DNA of 64,000 nt, from positions 65,013 to 129,012 of the forward strand of contig JBGUWU010000025.1 of the NCBI GenBank assembly GCA_045221575.1, in the 5' to 3' direction. The notes under the pieces were generated by a model, which saw only the letters and a program-made list of their open reading frames with translations, was not told the origin of the DNA and made no database searches. Made by a program: the position numbers and the translations under genes. Below are positions 8,358-17,736 of the stretch, in pieces (the stretch's first letter is position 1; every line of letters starts with the position of its first letter). Origin of the DNA: Scybalousia_A sp045221575 (lineage in GTDB: Bacteria; Bacteroidota; Bacteroidia; Bacteroidales; P3).

Positions 8358-9815
8358 ATGAATATAGAGAAGGTATTACATAATGTTAGAATAGAAAAGA
8401 TTTTCAACTTTAAAGAGTTGGACATCATGGGAATTGCTTTGGACTCAAGGAAGGTGAAAGAGGGTTTTGTATTTGTTGCTCAAAAAGGAGAAGAAACAGA
8501 TGGACATAGATTTATAAACAAAGCTATAGAGAACGGAGCAAAGGTCATTGTTTTTGAAGAAGATTTGACTGAAAAGGATTTTAATGATAGTATTATATAT
8601 ATAAAGGTAAAGAGTTCCGCTTATGCATTAGGAACGATAGCAAGTAACTTCTACAACGATCCAACAAAAAAACTACGTCTTGTAGGTATAACAGGAACAA
8701 ATGGGAAAACAACAACAGTAACGTTATTGTTCCGTTTATTACAATCAATGGGAATAAAATGCGGTTTAATATCCACTATAGAAAACAGAATAAACGATAC
8801 AGTAATACCAACAGAAAGAACAACACCTGATGTTGTTACTCTTAACTCTTTGTTAGCTCAAATGGTAGAAGAAAAATGTGAATATGCTTTTATGGAAGTA
8901 TCTTCTCATGCTGTTGTTCAACAACGTATCGCTGGCTTATGTTTTACCGGTGCCGTGTTTTCAAATATCACCTTAGATCATTTAGACTATCACAAAACTT
9001 TCAACAACTACATTAAAGCTAAGAAAAAATTTTTTGATGATTTATCTTCTAAATCTTTTGCTCTAAGTAATATTGATGATAAGAACGGCAAGGTTATGCT
9101 TCAGAACACTAAGGCTAAAAAGTATTATTATTCTTTAAGCAATGCTTCTGCCGAATTTAGGGCTAAAGTTTTAGATGATTCTTTTGAAGGATTAGACATT
9201 GAATTGAACGGAAAAGAGATATATTCTCCTTTAATCGGCAAGTTCAATGCCTATAATTTGTTGGCCATTTATTCTGTGGCAATATTGTTAGGTTTGGATA
9301 AAGAAAAAGTGTTGATAAATCTTTCTGCTATGAAATCTGCTCCTGGTCGCTTTGATTGTTATAGACTTTCTTCAAGTGCAGTTGCTATTGTAGATTATGC
9401 TCATACGCCAGATGCTTTAGAAAATGTTTTAAAAACAATAAATGAAATAAACATAAGAAACAAAGGAAAGATATTCTGTGTTGTTGGTTGCGGAGGAGAT
9501 AGGGATAAAAGCAAACGCCCTATCATGGCAAGCATAGGTCAAAAATATGCTAACACACTTGTGATTACTGCAGACAATCCTCGTACTGAAAAAATTGAGG
9601 ATATTATTGCAGATATGAAGCAAGGATTAAAAAAAGACAAGCCTGAAAAACAACATTTCTGTATTCCTGACAGAAGAGAAGCTATCAAGTTTGCTTGTTC
9701 TTTGGCTCAAAAAAACGATATCGTGCTTGTAGCAGGTAAAGGACATGAAAACTATCAGGAAATAAACAATAAAAAATATCATTTTGATGATAAAGAAGAG
9801 GTTTTAAAGTATTAA
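8358..9815 (+). CDS. murE: UDP-MurNAc-L-Ala-D-Glu:meso-DAP ligase
   Basis: MurE adds the third amino acid to the muramyl dipeptide in the cytoplasm. The 485-residue protein has the Mur ligase P-loop GITGTNGKTTT (about 109-119), the central EVSSHAVVQQRI and the C-terminal VDYAHTPDALE. The specificity motif DNPR (406-409) indicates meso-diaminopimelate rather than lysine. The start is set at ATG 8358 (MNIEKVLHNV) with AGAAAG just upstream; extension to a TTG at 8307 would overlap ftsI and adds residues not typical of the family. Notably this enzyme needs a D-Glu-bearing substrate, yet the MurD of this cluster is reduced to one domain. Confidence 0.95.
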   Translation: MNIEKVLHNVRIEKIFNFKELDIMGIALDSRKVKEGFVFVAQKGEETDGHRFINKAIENGAKVIVFEEDLTEKDFNDSIIYIKVKSSAYALGTIASNFYNDPTKKLRLVGITGTNGKTTTVTLLFRLLQSMGIKCGLISTIENRINDTVIPTERTTPDVVTLNSLLAQMVEEKCEYAFMEVSSHAVVQQRIAGLCFTGAVFSNITLDHLDYHKTFNNYIKAKKKFFDDLSSKSFALSNIDDKNGKVMLQNTKAKKYYYSLSNASAEFRAKVLDDSFEGLDIELNGKEIYSPLIGKFNAYNLLAIYSVAILLGLDKEKVLINLSAMKSAPGRFDCYRLSSSAVAIVDYAHTPDALENVLKTINEINIRNKGKIFCVVGCGGDRDKSKRPIMASIGQKYANTLVITADNPRTEKIEDIIADMKQGLKKDKPEKQHFCIPDRREAIKFACSLAQKNDIVLVAGKGHENYQEINNKKYHFDDKEEVLKY

Positions 9816-9859
9816 ATATTTTGAAAAGATTTATTAATGATTTAAAAAGAAGATAGACG

Positions 9860-11113
9860 ATGTTATATTATTTATTTACTTATTTACATAAAGAGTTCGG
9901 ATTGCCTGGAGCAGGAGTATTTCAATACATCTCGTTTCGTGCAGCAGCAGCAATTATTCTCTCTTTGTTGATTACTATTGTCTTTGGTGGCAAACTTATA
10001 TCTTTTTTAAAGAAAAAACAAGTAGGCGAAACCGTTAGAGATTTAGGTCTTACTGGTCAAAAAGAAAAAGAAGGCACCCCAACAATGGGTGGTTTAATTA
10101 TTCTTGCCGCTATTTTAATTCCTGTTTTATTATTCGCCAAATTAGATAATATCTACATAATAATAATGTTGATTACTACCGTTTGGCTTGGTGTATTAGG
10201 CTTTCGTGATGATTATATCAAGGTTTTTAAAAAGAATAAAGCTGGAATGCGTCCAAGAACGAAAATTATTGGACAAGTAATGCTTGGAATCTTGGTCGGC
10301 TGTTTGATGTTTTTCTCTCCAGACATTAAAATTCAAGAAAAACAAGAAGTAGAAGCCTATTCACAGACTCATAACCTACAAGTGTCTTCCGCTTATGAAA
10401 AAGCAAAACAACAATTTACTAAAGAATCCTCTCACAGCACCAAAACAACAATACCTTTCTTCAAAGAACACGAATTTGATTATGCAAAATTGATAAAGTT
10501 CATTGGAAAAGATTATCAAGACTTCGCTTGGATTATTTTTATTCCTATTGTTATTCTTATAATAACTGCTGTGAGCAATGGAGCTAATCTTACTGATGGA
10601 ATAGATGGCCTTGCTACAGGAACGTCTGCTATTGTTGGTTCTACACTTGCTCTTTTAGCATGGGTAAGTGGTAATATTATTTTTGCGAATTATCTCAACA
10701 TAATGTATATTCCTAATATTGGAGAACTAACAATATTTATTGCTGCTTTTGTAGGAGCAACCGCAGGATTTCTTTGGTATAATACTTATCCAGCACAAGT
10801 ATTTATGGGCGACACAGGTTCTTTAACTATCGGTGGGATTATTGCCGTGTTTGCCATACTTATTAGAAAAGAATGGTTACTTGTATTGCTTTGCGGAATA
10901 TTTCTTATAGAAAGCGTGAGTGTTATGTTACAGGTATTCTATTTTAAATACACCAAACGCAAAACAGGAGAAGGAAAACGTATATTTCTTATGACACCTA
11001 TACACCATCATTTCCAAAAACGTGGTTGGCATGAGGCTAAAATAGTACAACGTTTCTTTCTTATATCAATAATTCTTGCAGTTACAACAATAATAACATT
11101 AAAACTAAGATAA
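9860..11113 (+). CDS. mraY: Phospho-MurNAc-pentapeptide translocase
   Basis: MraY moves phospho-MurNAc-pentapeptide onto undecaprenyl phosphate in the inner membrane, forming lipid I. The protein has about ten hydrophobic segments and the family motifs GTPTMGGL (after about residue 73), GFRDDYIKV with the paired Asp, NLTDGIDGLATG, FMGDTGSL and the HHHFQKRGW histidine motif. At 417 residues it is longer than the E. coli enzyme because of a hydrophilic insertion around residues 160-215 (KIQEKQEVEAYSQ onward), a feature also known in Bacteroidetes MraY. It is followed by a 4-bp gap to the MurD-like gene. Confidence 0.96.
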   Translation: MLYYLFTYLHKEFGLPGAGVFQYISFRAAAAIILSLLITIVFGGKLISFLKKKQVGETVRDLGLTGQKEKEGTPTMGGLIILAAILIPVLLFAKLDNIYIIIMLITTVWLGVLGFRDDYIKVFKKNKAGMRPRTKIIGQVMLGILVGCLMFFSPDIKIQEKQEVEAYSQTHNLQVSSAYEKAKQQFTKESSHSTKTTIPFFKEHEFDYAKLIKFIGKDYQDFAWIIFIPIVILIITAVSNGANLTDGIDGLATGTSAIVGSTLALLAWVSGNIIFANYLNIMYIPNIGELTIFIAAFVGATAGFLWYNTYPAQVFMGDTGSLTIGGIIAVFAILIRKEWLLVLLCGIFLIESVSVMLQVFYFKYTKRKTGEGKRIFLMTPIHHHFQKRGWHEAKIVQRFFLISIILAVTTIITLKLR

Positions 11114-11117
11114 ACCT

Positions 11118-11654
11118 ATGTCAGTAGAAGAACTTATATCATCAACAGCCAATCAGACTTCATGGACTGAGAAAGCTTATCAAAATATTTACAAGATGCG
11201 TTCCAAAGCCTTGATGAATATGTTTGTGCGACAGAGTACAAAACACAAACATCAACATGTTGCAACTATAGGAGGCATTTCATTTTTTGATGATGCTTTT
11301 GCTCTTTCACCAAACGCCACTTGGTTTACTTTTTACCAAAGTAATACTTCTATCATTTGGATACTTGAAAACCTTAACACCTCTCCTATTGATTTCACTG
11401 AACAACTGGACGTGATAAAAGACAAAGTAAAACAGATTATTCTCATTGATAGTTCTAACTATAACGAAACTATGATAACTCAACTTAAGAAAATTATTAA
11501 TGTTGTTGTTGTCAAAGATATGCGTTCTGCTGTTGAGCTTGCTTATCATCTTGCAGCAAAAGATAGTTCTGTTATCTACTCTCCTGCCAGCGGAACAATA
11601 GAACAAGCACAACAAAGAGCTGAAGAATTTACCAAAAACGTATATTCTTTATAA
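11118..11654 (+). CDS. MurD reduced to its C-terminal domain (degenerate)
   Basis: The gene sits exactly where murD belongs (4 bp after mraY, 13 bp before ftsW) but encodes only 178 residues instead of about 445. From residue 48 (VATIGGI) to the end it resembles the C-terminal domain of MurD: DDAFALSPNATW (58-69) replaces the usual N-D-S-K-A-T-N, YSPASGT (154-160) replaces LSPACAS, and the end AQQRAEEFTKNVYSL matches the family terminus. The UDP-binding and ATP-binding domains, including the P-loop, are absent, and the conserved lysine of the first motif is Phe61. The reading frame is clean. It cannot be a conventional ligase; a structural role or slow decay are the alternatives, with a full MurD expected elsewhere. 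Confidence 0.75.
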   Translation: MSVEELISSTANQTSWTEKAYQNIYKMRSKALMNMFVRQSTKHKHQHVATIGGISFFDDAFALSPNATWFTFYQSNTSIIWILENLNTSPIDFTEQLDVIKDKVKQIILIDSSNYNETMITQLKKIINVVVVKDMRSAVELAYHLAAKDSSVIYSPASGTIEQAQQRAEEFTKNVYSL

Positions 11655-11667
11655 GAAATTTAGAAAA

Positions 11668-12873
11668 ATGAAAACAATAAATGAAAAGTACAGATTGAAA
11701 GGTGATAAGGTGATTTGGGCGGTGTATATCGTCTTTATAATCATCTCATTGACATGGGTGTTTTCTTCCATGGGCAAAACAGTCTATGAAAAACAAGGAG
11801 GAAACATCACTCTTATGCTTTCAAAACACTTTTTCTTGCTTTTATCAGGATTTGCTTTGTGTTACATATCACATCTTATCAATTATGTAAATTATTCTCG
11901 TATCTCTAAGCCCGCTCTCTACTTTTCATTTATCTTACTTATTATTACTCTTATTTATGGTTTTGTTATCAAAGATTCTAAAGCAGCATCGCGATGGATC
12001 TCTATTCCTCTGCTTGGACAGTTTCAACCTTCCGAAATTGTTAAATATATCATCATCATTTATACTTCTACTTTCCTCGCCAATAACACAAAAACAATCA
12101 AAGATAAACAAACATTCATCAATATAGTTATTCCAATCATTCTTATTTGTGGGCTTATCTTCCCTGAAAACTTTTCTACTGCAGCGTTGATAGGCTTAGT
12201 ATGCTATATTCTTCTTCTTGTGGGAGGTATCAATCGGAAATATTATTTCACAAGCATTGTAATCCTTTTTGTTGCCCTTAGTTTATTTATGCTTGTGTCT
12301 TCCAAAGTGGAATTATTCCGTTCTTCCACATGGTCTAATCGTATAGAAGAATTTCGCAATCCTGATAAGATGGAAATAAATCAAAGCAATATAGCCCTTA
12401 TGGCAATTTCCACCGGAGGCATTACAGGAAAATTCATTGGCAACACCGAACATGCACGTTTTCTTTCCGAATCTCACAACGATTTCATATTTGCTATAAT
12501 TCTTGAAGAAGGAGGTCTATGGATGTGTCTTATAACGGTTATGTTGTATATTATTCTTCTGTTCCGCATGCTTCGTATTTCAAAAAACGCAAAAGGAGAT
12601 TTCGGATCTTTACTCGCTTTGGGAATAGCCCTAGTCTTCACTTTGCAAACCATTATCAATATGATGGTAGCCACAAATCTTATGCCTGTAACCGGACAAA
12701 CTCTTCCTTTTATATCTTACGGAGGAACATCGTTTTGGTTTTCTTCTTTCGCTTTAGGAATAGTGCTAAACATATCTCGTAAAGAAAATCAAAACAACAA
12801 ATTAGAAACAAATGAAGAAGAAACAGAAGATAATGATGAAGAATTAGAAAATAATGAACAGAAAACAAAATAA
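11668..12873 (+). CDS. ftsW: Septal peptidoglycan glycosyltransferase FtsW
   Basis: FtsW polymerises lipid II at the septum with FtsI. The 401-residue protein is a SEDS polytopic membrane protein with about ten hydrophobic segments, AASRWISIPLLGQFQPSEIVKY (the QPSE region), FPENFSTAAL, and the C-terminal FGGxxSxxx-like stretch GQTLPFISYGGTSFW. The large loop before it contains SNIALMAISTGGITG and ESHNDFIFAIILEEGG, typical for the family. It ends in a very acidic cytoplasmic tail (about 25 residues of E, D and N). Gap of 6 bp to murG; clearly within the dcw operon. Confidence 0.95.
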   Translation: MKTINEKYRLKGDKVIWAVYIVFIIISLTWVFSSMGKTVYEKQGGNITLMLSKHFFLLLSGFALCYISHLINYVNYSRISKPALYFSFILLIITLIYGFVIKDSKAASRWISIPLLGQFQPSEIVKYIIIIYTSTFLANNTKTIKDKQTFINIVIPIILICGLIFPENFSTAALIGLVCYILLLVGGINRKYYFTSIVILFVALSLFMLVSSKVELFRSSTWSNRIEEFRNPDKMEINQSNIALMAISTGGITGKFIGNTEHARFLSESHNDFIFAIILEEGGLWMCLITVMLYIILLFRMLRISKNAKGDFGSLLALGIALVFTLQTIINMMVATNLMPVTGQTLPFISYGGTSFWFSSFALGIVLNISRKENQNNKLETNEEETEDNDEELENNEQKTK

Positions 12874-12879
12874 AATACT

Positions 12880-13992
12880 ATGAAAGTGATAATCAGTGGA
12901 GGCGGAACAGGAGGTCATATCTTCCCAGCCATAGCAATAGCCAAATATCTGCAAAGCCAATATCCAGAATGCAAAATCTTATTCGTTGGAGCTTTAGGTA
13001 AGATGGAGATGCAAAAAGTACCTGCCGAAGGTTTTGACATTATAGGTCTAAATATTGCTGGTTTTCAACGCAAACATTTACTCAAAAATCTTACTCTTCC
13101 TTTTAAGATGTATTCTTGTTCAAAAAAAGCACGGAAGATTCTTAAAGACTTCTCGCCTGATGTTGTCATCGGTGTAGGAGGCTATGCTTCATGGGCAACT
13201 CTTTCTCAAGCTCAAAAGTTAGGCATTCCCACTCTTTTGCAAGAACAAAATTCTTTTGCTGGAAAAAGCAACCAAATTCTTTCTAAACGCGCTAAAGTCA
13301 TTTGTACTGCTTACGATAATATGCAACGTTTCTTTCCTGCAGACAAGATAGTAAAAACAGGTAATCCTGTAAGAAAAAATATATCTACGCTCAAAGATAA
13401 TCTTTCTTCTCTTCGTCTTCAAGCCTTAGAGCACTATTCTCTTGATGGCAACAAACGCTCTGTTCTTGTTCTTGGTGGATCTCTCGGTGCTAAAACCATC
13501 AACGACAGTATACAATCCTCTCTCCAATTTTTCCTTGATAATGATATACAACTTTTATGGCAAACAGGTAAGTTCTATTATCAAAATATTCTCTCCTCCA
13601 TTGATGAAACTATACTGCATCACTCAAACATAAGAATAACCGAGTTTATTAAAGATATGCCTCTCGCCTACTCTCTTGCTGATGTTATTATTTCGCGAGC
13701 TGGAGCTTTAAGTATTAGCGAACTATGCCAAATAGCAAAACCTACCATTCTTGTTCCTTCTCCAAACGTAGCTGAAGACCATCAAAGGAAGAACGCTATG
13801 GCATTAACAGAAAAACATGCTGCCATTATGATTCTTGATAAAGACTTGCAAACTTCTCTTGTACCAACTCTTTCTTCTCTTCTTGATGATAAAGAATTAC
13901 AAAGCACTTTAAGTCAAAACATTTTCAATCTTGCTACTTTTGATAGCGATAGACAAATTGTTGAACAAGCCATTAAAATAATTAATGATTAG
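12880..13992 (+). CDS. murG: UDP-GlcNAc:lipid I GlcNAc transferase
   Basis: MurG adds GlcNAc to lipid I at the inner face of the membrane, giving lipid II. The GT-B protein (370 residues) begins with the glycine-rich SGGGTGGHIFPAIAIA, has VIGVGGYASW in the N-terminal half, LVLGGSLGAKTIN at the start of the second Rossmann domain, and the donor-binding ISRAGALSISELCQIAKPTILVP with AEDHQRKNA. All conserved motifs appear intact. Its stop overlaps the extended murC reading frame by 8 bases. Confidence 0.97.
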   Translation: MKVIISGGGTGGHIFPAIAIAKYLQSQYPECKILFVGALGKMEMQKVPAEGFDIIGLNIAGFQRKHLLKNLTLPFKMYSCSKKARKILKDFSPDVVIGVGGYASWATLSQAQKLGIPTLLQEQNSFAGKSNQILSKRAKVICTAYDNMQRFFPADKIVKTGNPVRKNISTLKDNLSSLRLQALEHYSLDGNKRSVLVLGGSLGAKTINDSIQSSLQFFLDNDIQLLWQTGKFYYQNILSSIDETILHHSNIRITEFIKDMPLAYSLADVIISRAGALSISELCQIAKPTILVPSPNVAEDHQRKNAMALTEKHAAIMILDKDLQTSLVPTLSSLLDDKELQSTLSQNIFNLATFDSDRQIVEQAIKIIND

Positions 13993-14011
13993 TAATGAGG
14001 GATTAGAAATT

Positions 14012-15400
14012 ATGGATAAGGAACAAAAAACTTTTTATCTTTTAGGCGTTGGAGGAATAGGTATGAGTGCTATTGCTCGCTTTCTTCTACATCAAGGACA
14101 TAATGTCTTAGGCTACGATAGAGTAGAAAGTCCTCTTACTATTCAACTTCAACAGGAAGGAATACAAATAACCTATGAAGACAATGCTGAACACCTGCCT
14201 GAGAATATTGATATGTGCATATACACTCCTGCTATACCTGACAGCAATAATCTTTTCCAAACTATTTCTCGTCGTGGTATTCCTATGGAAAAACGTTCTG
14301 AAGCCTTAGGTCATATTACTAAAGATAAAAAAGTTCTTGCTGTTGCAGGCTCTCATGGTAAAACAACCACTACTGGCCTTATCTCTCATATTCTGTCAAA
14401 CTCTCCTCTTGGTTGCTCTGCTTTTCTTGGAGGTATTCTTAACAACACCAATTCCAATTTCCTTTTCCATGCTTCCAGTCCATACGTTGTTGTAGAAGCA
14501 GACGAATACGATAGAAGTTTTCTTCGTTTGCGTCCTTTTATTAGTGTCATCACATCTATTGATGAAGATCACATGGACATATATCATACTTACGATAACT
14601 TACATAACGCTTTTGAAGCTTTTGCTCGCCTTACTGATAAAGAAGGACAAATCATTGTTAAAACTTCTTGTCCTCATCTTATTGCTAACCTTCATGATAC
14701 CGATAATTTATCTACTTACTCTCTTTTGGATACCAATGCCGAGGCATACGCTTCTAATATCCGAGTTTATAAGGGAAGTCTTTTCTTTGATTATATTAGT
14801 ACTGAGGACACTTTTTTCGATATTCAACTTAACATGCTCGGTAATCATAATATAGAAAATACTGTTGCTGCTATCACCGTTTGTAACTACGTTATGAAAC
14901 TTGAAAATCTACCGAAAACTCAACGTGAAACTATTTTAAGAAACGGACTAATATCCTTTAAAGGAATTAAACGCCGATTGGAATATATATATAATGATAA
15001 AGATTTTATCTTTCTTGATGATTATGCTCATCACCCTAACGAGATTCTGTCTTCTCTCAAAGCTATACGCCAAGCTTATCCAGATAAACATCTTACTACT
15101 ATTTTCCAACCTCATCTTTACTCACGCACGCGCGATCTCTACTCCGCCTTTGCCCAAAGTTTATCCTCCTCTGATACTGTTATCTTACTGCCTATCTATC
15201 CCGCACGCGAAGAACCTATTCATGGTGTTTCCTCTCATCTTATACTACATAAAATACCTATCATGGATAAATACTTAGTTAGCAAAGAACAACTCTTACC
15301 TCTTCTTTCCGCTCTTAAACCAGAATTACTTGTTACTATGGGAGCTGGCGATATTGATAAACTTATTCCTACTATAAAAGAAACTCTTGTCAATAATTAA
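14012..15400 (+). CDS. murC: UDP-MurNAc:L-alanine ligase
   Basis: MurC attaches L-alanine to UDP-MurNAc, the first step of stem peptide synthesis. The protein shows the N-terminal GVGGIGMSAIARFL, the ATP-binding AVAGSHGKTTTTGL, central EADEYDRSFLRL and TSIDEDHMDIY, and the C-terminal DDYAHHPNEI and FQPHLYSRTRD. I place the start at ATG 14012 (MDKEQKTFYLLGVGG, 462 residues) with a GAGGGA ribosome site upstream; an in-frame ATG at 13985 overlaps murG and would add nine residues. Full length and apparently functional, in contrast with the MurD of the cluster. Confidence 0.95.
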   Translation: MDKEQKTFYLLGVGGIGMSAIARFLLHQGHNVLGYDRVESPLTIQLQQEGIQITYEDNAEHLPENIDMCIYTPAIPDSNNLFQTISRRGIPMEKRSEALGHITKDKKVLAVAGSHGKTTTTGLISHILSNSPLGCSAFLGGILNNTNSNFLFHASSPYVVVEADEYDRSFLRLRPFISVITSIDEDHMDIYHTYDNLHNAFEAFARLTDKEGQIIVKTSCPHLIANLHDTDNLSTYSLLDTNAEAYASNIRVYKGSLFFDYISTEDTFFDIQLNMLGNHNIENTVAAITVCNYVMKLENLPKTQRETILRNGLISFKGIKRRLEYIYNDKDFIFLDDYAHHPNEILSSLKAIRQAYPDKHLTTIFQPHLYSRTRDLYSAFAQSLSSSDTVILLPIYPAREEPIHGVSSHLILHKIPIMDKYLVSKEQLLPLLSALKPELLVTMGAGDIDKLIPTIKETLVNN

Positions 15401-15425
15401 AAATTAGTAATTAATAATAAAATTA

Positions 15426-16187
15426 ATGAAGAATAAAAAAATAAAATATATTATTGCTGTTGTTGCTATTATAGTAATAGTATTGTTATCCAATCTTATG
15501 CTTAATAATATGAAGATTAGAAATGTGGATATTCAAATAGAATACTCATCTGCTGATCAAATTATTAATAAAACGCAAATTATTGGACAACTTACCAAAC
15601 ACTTCGGTAACCTTACTCAAATGAAACGCAAAGAAATTCCTCTCCAACTTATACAACAATATTTGCAACAACAAAATTTTGTTTCTCATGCTAATGTTTC
15701 TATTACCATCGGTGGAATTCTTAAAATACTTGTTCAACAGTCTATGCCTATGATAAGAATCTTCGACTCCAAAGGTCATTCTTACTACATAGACAATGAA
15801 CTAAACATTGTACAATTAAATTCTGAACACTGTACTAATACTATCATAGCTACAACTCCCTATTCCCCTACTAACTTAACTAAAATAGATAGTGTTAAAG
15901 ACAAAAACCTTTATTCTCTTTATAAACTTGCTACTCTTATAAACCAAGATAGCATACTAAAATATCAAATCTCACAAATCTATCAAAACAAAAACTCTCT
16001 CATTCTCATTCCTCAAATAGGTTCTTACACCATAACTCTTTCTAACCAACCGCCATGGGATACTCAACTTCACAAACTTTCTTTACTATACCAACAAACA
16101 TTCCTTTATAATGGCTGGGATAACTATTCTAACTTAAATCCTCAACCACACAATCAGGTCGTTTGCACAAAAAAAACAATAGAATAA
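15426..16187 (+). CDS. ftsQ: Cell division protein FtsQ
   Basis: FtsQ is the bitopic inner-membrane protein that bridges early and late divisome components. The 253-residue protein has a short basic cytoplasmic tail, one membrane segment (about residues 7-27, YIIAVVAIIVIVLLSNLML) and a periplasmic region starting with a POTRA-like part (IRNVDIQIEYSSADQIINKTQIIGQL) followed by a beta-rich domain with the characteristic PPWDTQLHKLSLLYQQ. Location between murC and ftsA is standard. Sequence is divergent but the C-terminal motif is convincing. Confidence 0.88.
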   Translation: MKNKKIKYIIAVVAIIVIVLLSNLMLNNMKIRNVDIQIEYSSADQIINKTQIIGQLTKHFGNLTQMKRKEIPLQLIQQYLQQQNFVSHANVSITIGGILKILVQQSMPMIRIFDSKGHSYYIDNELNIVQLNSEHCTNTIIATTPYSPTNLTKIDSVKDKNLYSLYKLATLINQDSILKYQISQIYQNKNSLILIPQIGSYTITLSNQPPWDTQLHKLSLLYQQTFLYNGWDNYSNLNPQPHNQVVCTKKTIE

Positions 16188-16211
16188 TAACTTATAAACA
16201 CCATAAAGAAA

Positions 16212-17615
16212 ATGCAAAACAATAACACAAAAACATTCACACAAAAAGATCACGTAGTTGTCGGCATTGATGTTGGAACTACCAAGATAGCTGTTTTTAT
16301 TGCAAGAAAAAACGAGAACGATGAAATAGAAATCATCGGTAGGGGTAAAACTCCATCTGTGGGAGTAGAACGTGGTGATGTAAAAAACATTACTAAAACG
16401 GCAGATAGTATTAAGAAAGCTGTTGATCAAGCAGAAGCTCAAAGTGGGTACAAAGTAACTGAAGCCTTTGTTGGTATTGCTGGTTTTAATATTCGTACTC
16501 AACACCATAGAGTTACTAAGATTATACAAGAAGACAATCATATCATCACTAATGAAGATATTCAATCCATAATCAAAGAGCTCTATAATATTAGCCTTAG
16601 CCCTGGCGATCAAATAGTAGATATAGTTCCTCAGAATTATATAATAGATGGAGATAGTGGCGTATCTGATCCTGTTGGACGAGTTGGTAAGAGTATTGAA
16701 TGTAATTTCAACCTTATAAGTGCTGATGTTACCAATATTAAAAACATTCATAGAAGTGTTGAAATGGCAGGTTACAAAGTAAAGAATCTTATTCTTCAAC
16801 CTATAGCAAGTGCAGAAGCAGTTATTGATGAAGTAGATAAAACAGCTGGTATTTGTCTTGTAGATATAGGCGGAGGAACAACAGACGTAGCCATCTATCA
16901 CGAAGGTGTTTTGCGTCATACATCTGTTATACAACTTGCAGGTAATAGTATTACTAATGATATTAAAGAAGGTTGCACTATTATCACTAGTCAAGCAGAA
17001 GCTCTAAAACAAAAATACGGAGATTGTATTCCTTCTAAACAACAAGAAAATGACATTATAAGCATTCCTGGTTTCAAAGGAAGAGAAAGCCGTGAAATCA
17101 AAGTGTCTAAACTTACAGAGATTATCCATGAAAGAGTGGAAATGATTCTTAACCAAGTACTGTTAGACATCAAAACAACAGGTTTTGAGAAAAAACTTTT
17201 GGGAGGAATTATACTTACTGGAGGAGGAGCAATGATAAAGAACTTACCTCAACTTACAGAATACATAACAGGAGGCATAGCAACACGTATTGGAGAATCT
17301 GATTTTAATATCGCAAAACTACCACAAGATATGGCAGACATTCGCCACCCAATGTATGCAACTGGTATTGGTCTTGTGATAAAAGGTTTTGAATATTATG
17401 AAGAAAATGATGATTTTCCTGAAATGCCAATAGAGGAAACACTGGAAACAATCACAGAAGAAACACAAGAATTTCCTGAACCAGAAAAGTTAGAAGAACC
17501 TAAAAAAGAAGAGAAAAAAGAAAAAAAGAAAAAAGTTAAACAAACAAAAGAAGGAGGTTTGGCTTCTAAAATCAATAAAATACTTAGGGGTATTATTAGC
17601 GATGGTGTAGAATAA
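16212..17615 (+). CDS. ftsA: Cell division protein FtsA
   Basis: FtsA is the actin-like protein that ties FtsZ filaments to the membrane. The 467-residue protein has the phosphate-1 motif VVGIDVGTTKIAVFIA, the 1C domain (DQIVDIVPQNYIIDG), phosphate-2 LVDIGGGTTDVAIY and the adenosine motif GGIILTGGGAMIKN. After residue 395 comes a highly charged linker (E/P then K-rich) and a C-terminal amphipathic helix (GLASKINKILRGIISDG) fitting the membrane-targeting sequence. Length is slightly above average because of the linker. A 121-bp gap with possible promoter activity separates it from ftsZ. Confidence 0.95.
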   Translation: MQNNNTKTFTQKDHVVVGIDVGTTKIAVFIARKNENDEIEIIGRGKTPSVGVERGDVKNITKTADSIKKAVDQAEAQSGYKVTEAFVGIAGFNIRTQHHRVTKIIQEDNHIITNEDIQSIIKELYNISLSPGDQIVDIVPQNYIIDGDSGVSDPVGRVGKSIECNFNLISADVTNIKNIHRSVEMAGYKVKNLILQPIASAEAVIDEVDKTAGICLVDIGGGTTDVAIYHEGVLRHTSVIQLAGNSITNDIKEGCTIITSQAEALKQKYGDCIPSKQQENDIISIPGFKGRESREIKVSKLTEIIHERVEMILNQVLLDIKTTGFEKKLLGGIILTGGGAMIKNLPQLTEYITGGIATRIGESDFNIAKLPQDMADIRHPMYATGIGLVIKGFEYYEENDDFPEMPIEETLETITEETQEFPEPEKLEEPKKEEKKEKKKKVKQTKEGGLASKINKILRGIISDGVE

Positions 17616-17736
17616 ACACATTATTAACAAAACTGTGTTTAAAATAAATTAAAATATAGCTATCCTATAATTTAATTAAGTAGTAATTTTACATTTTCTA
17701 AAAAGTGCGTTTATAAGAACAAAAAACTTACAACAA

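Noticed and set aside
11114..11117. Hidden frameshift or upstream exon of murD
   Set aside because: Only 4 bp separate the mraY stop and the MurD-like start, and ftsW begins 13 bp after its stop; no frame in between can encode the missing domains.
16134..16994. 286-residue minus-strand reading frame
   Set aside because: Lies opposite ftsA, has low-complexity Asn/Tyr/Phe/Ile composition typical of an antisense shadow, and no start signals or family features.
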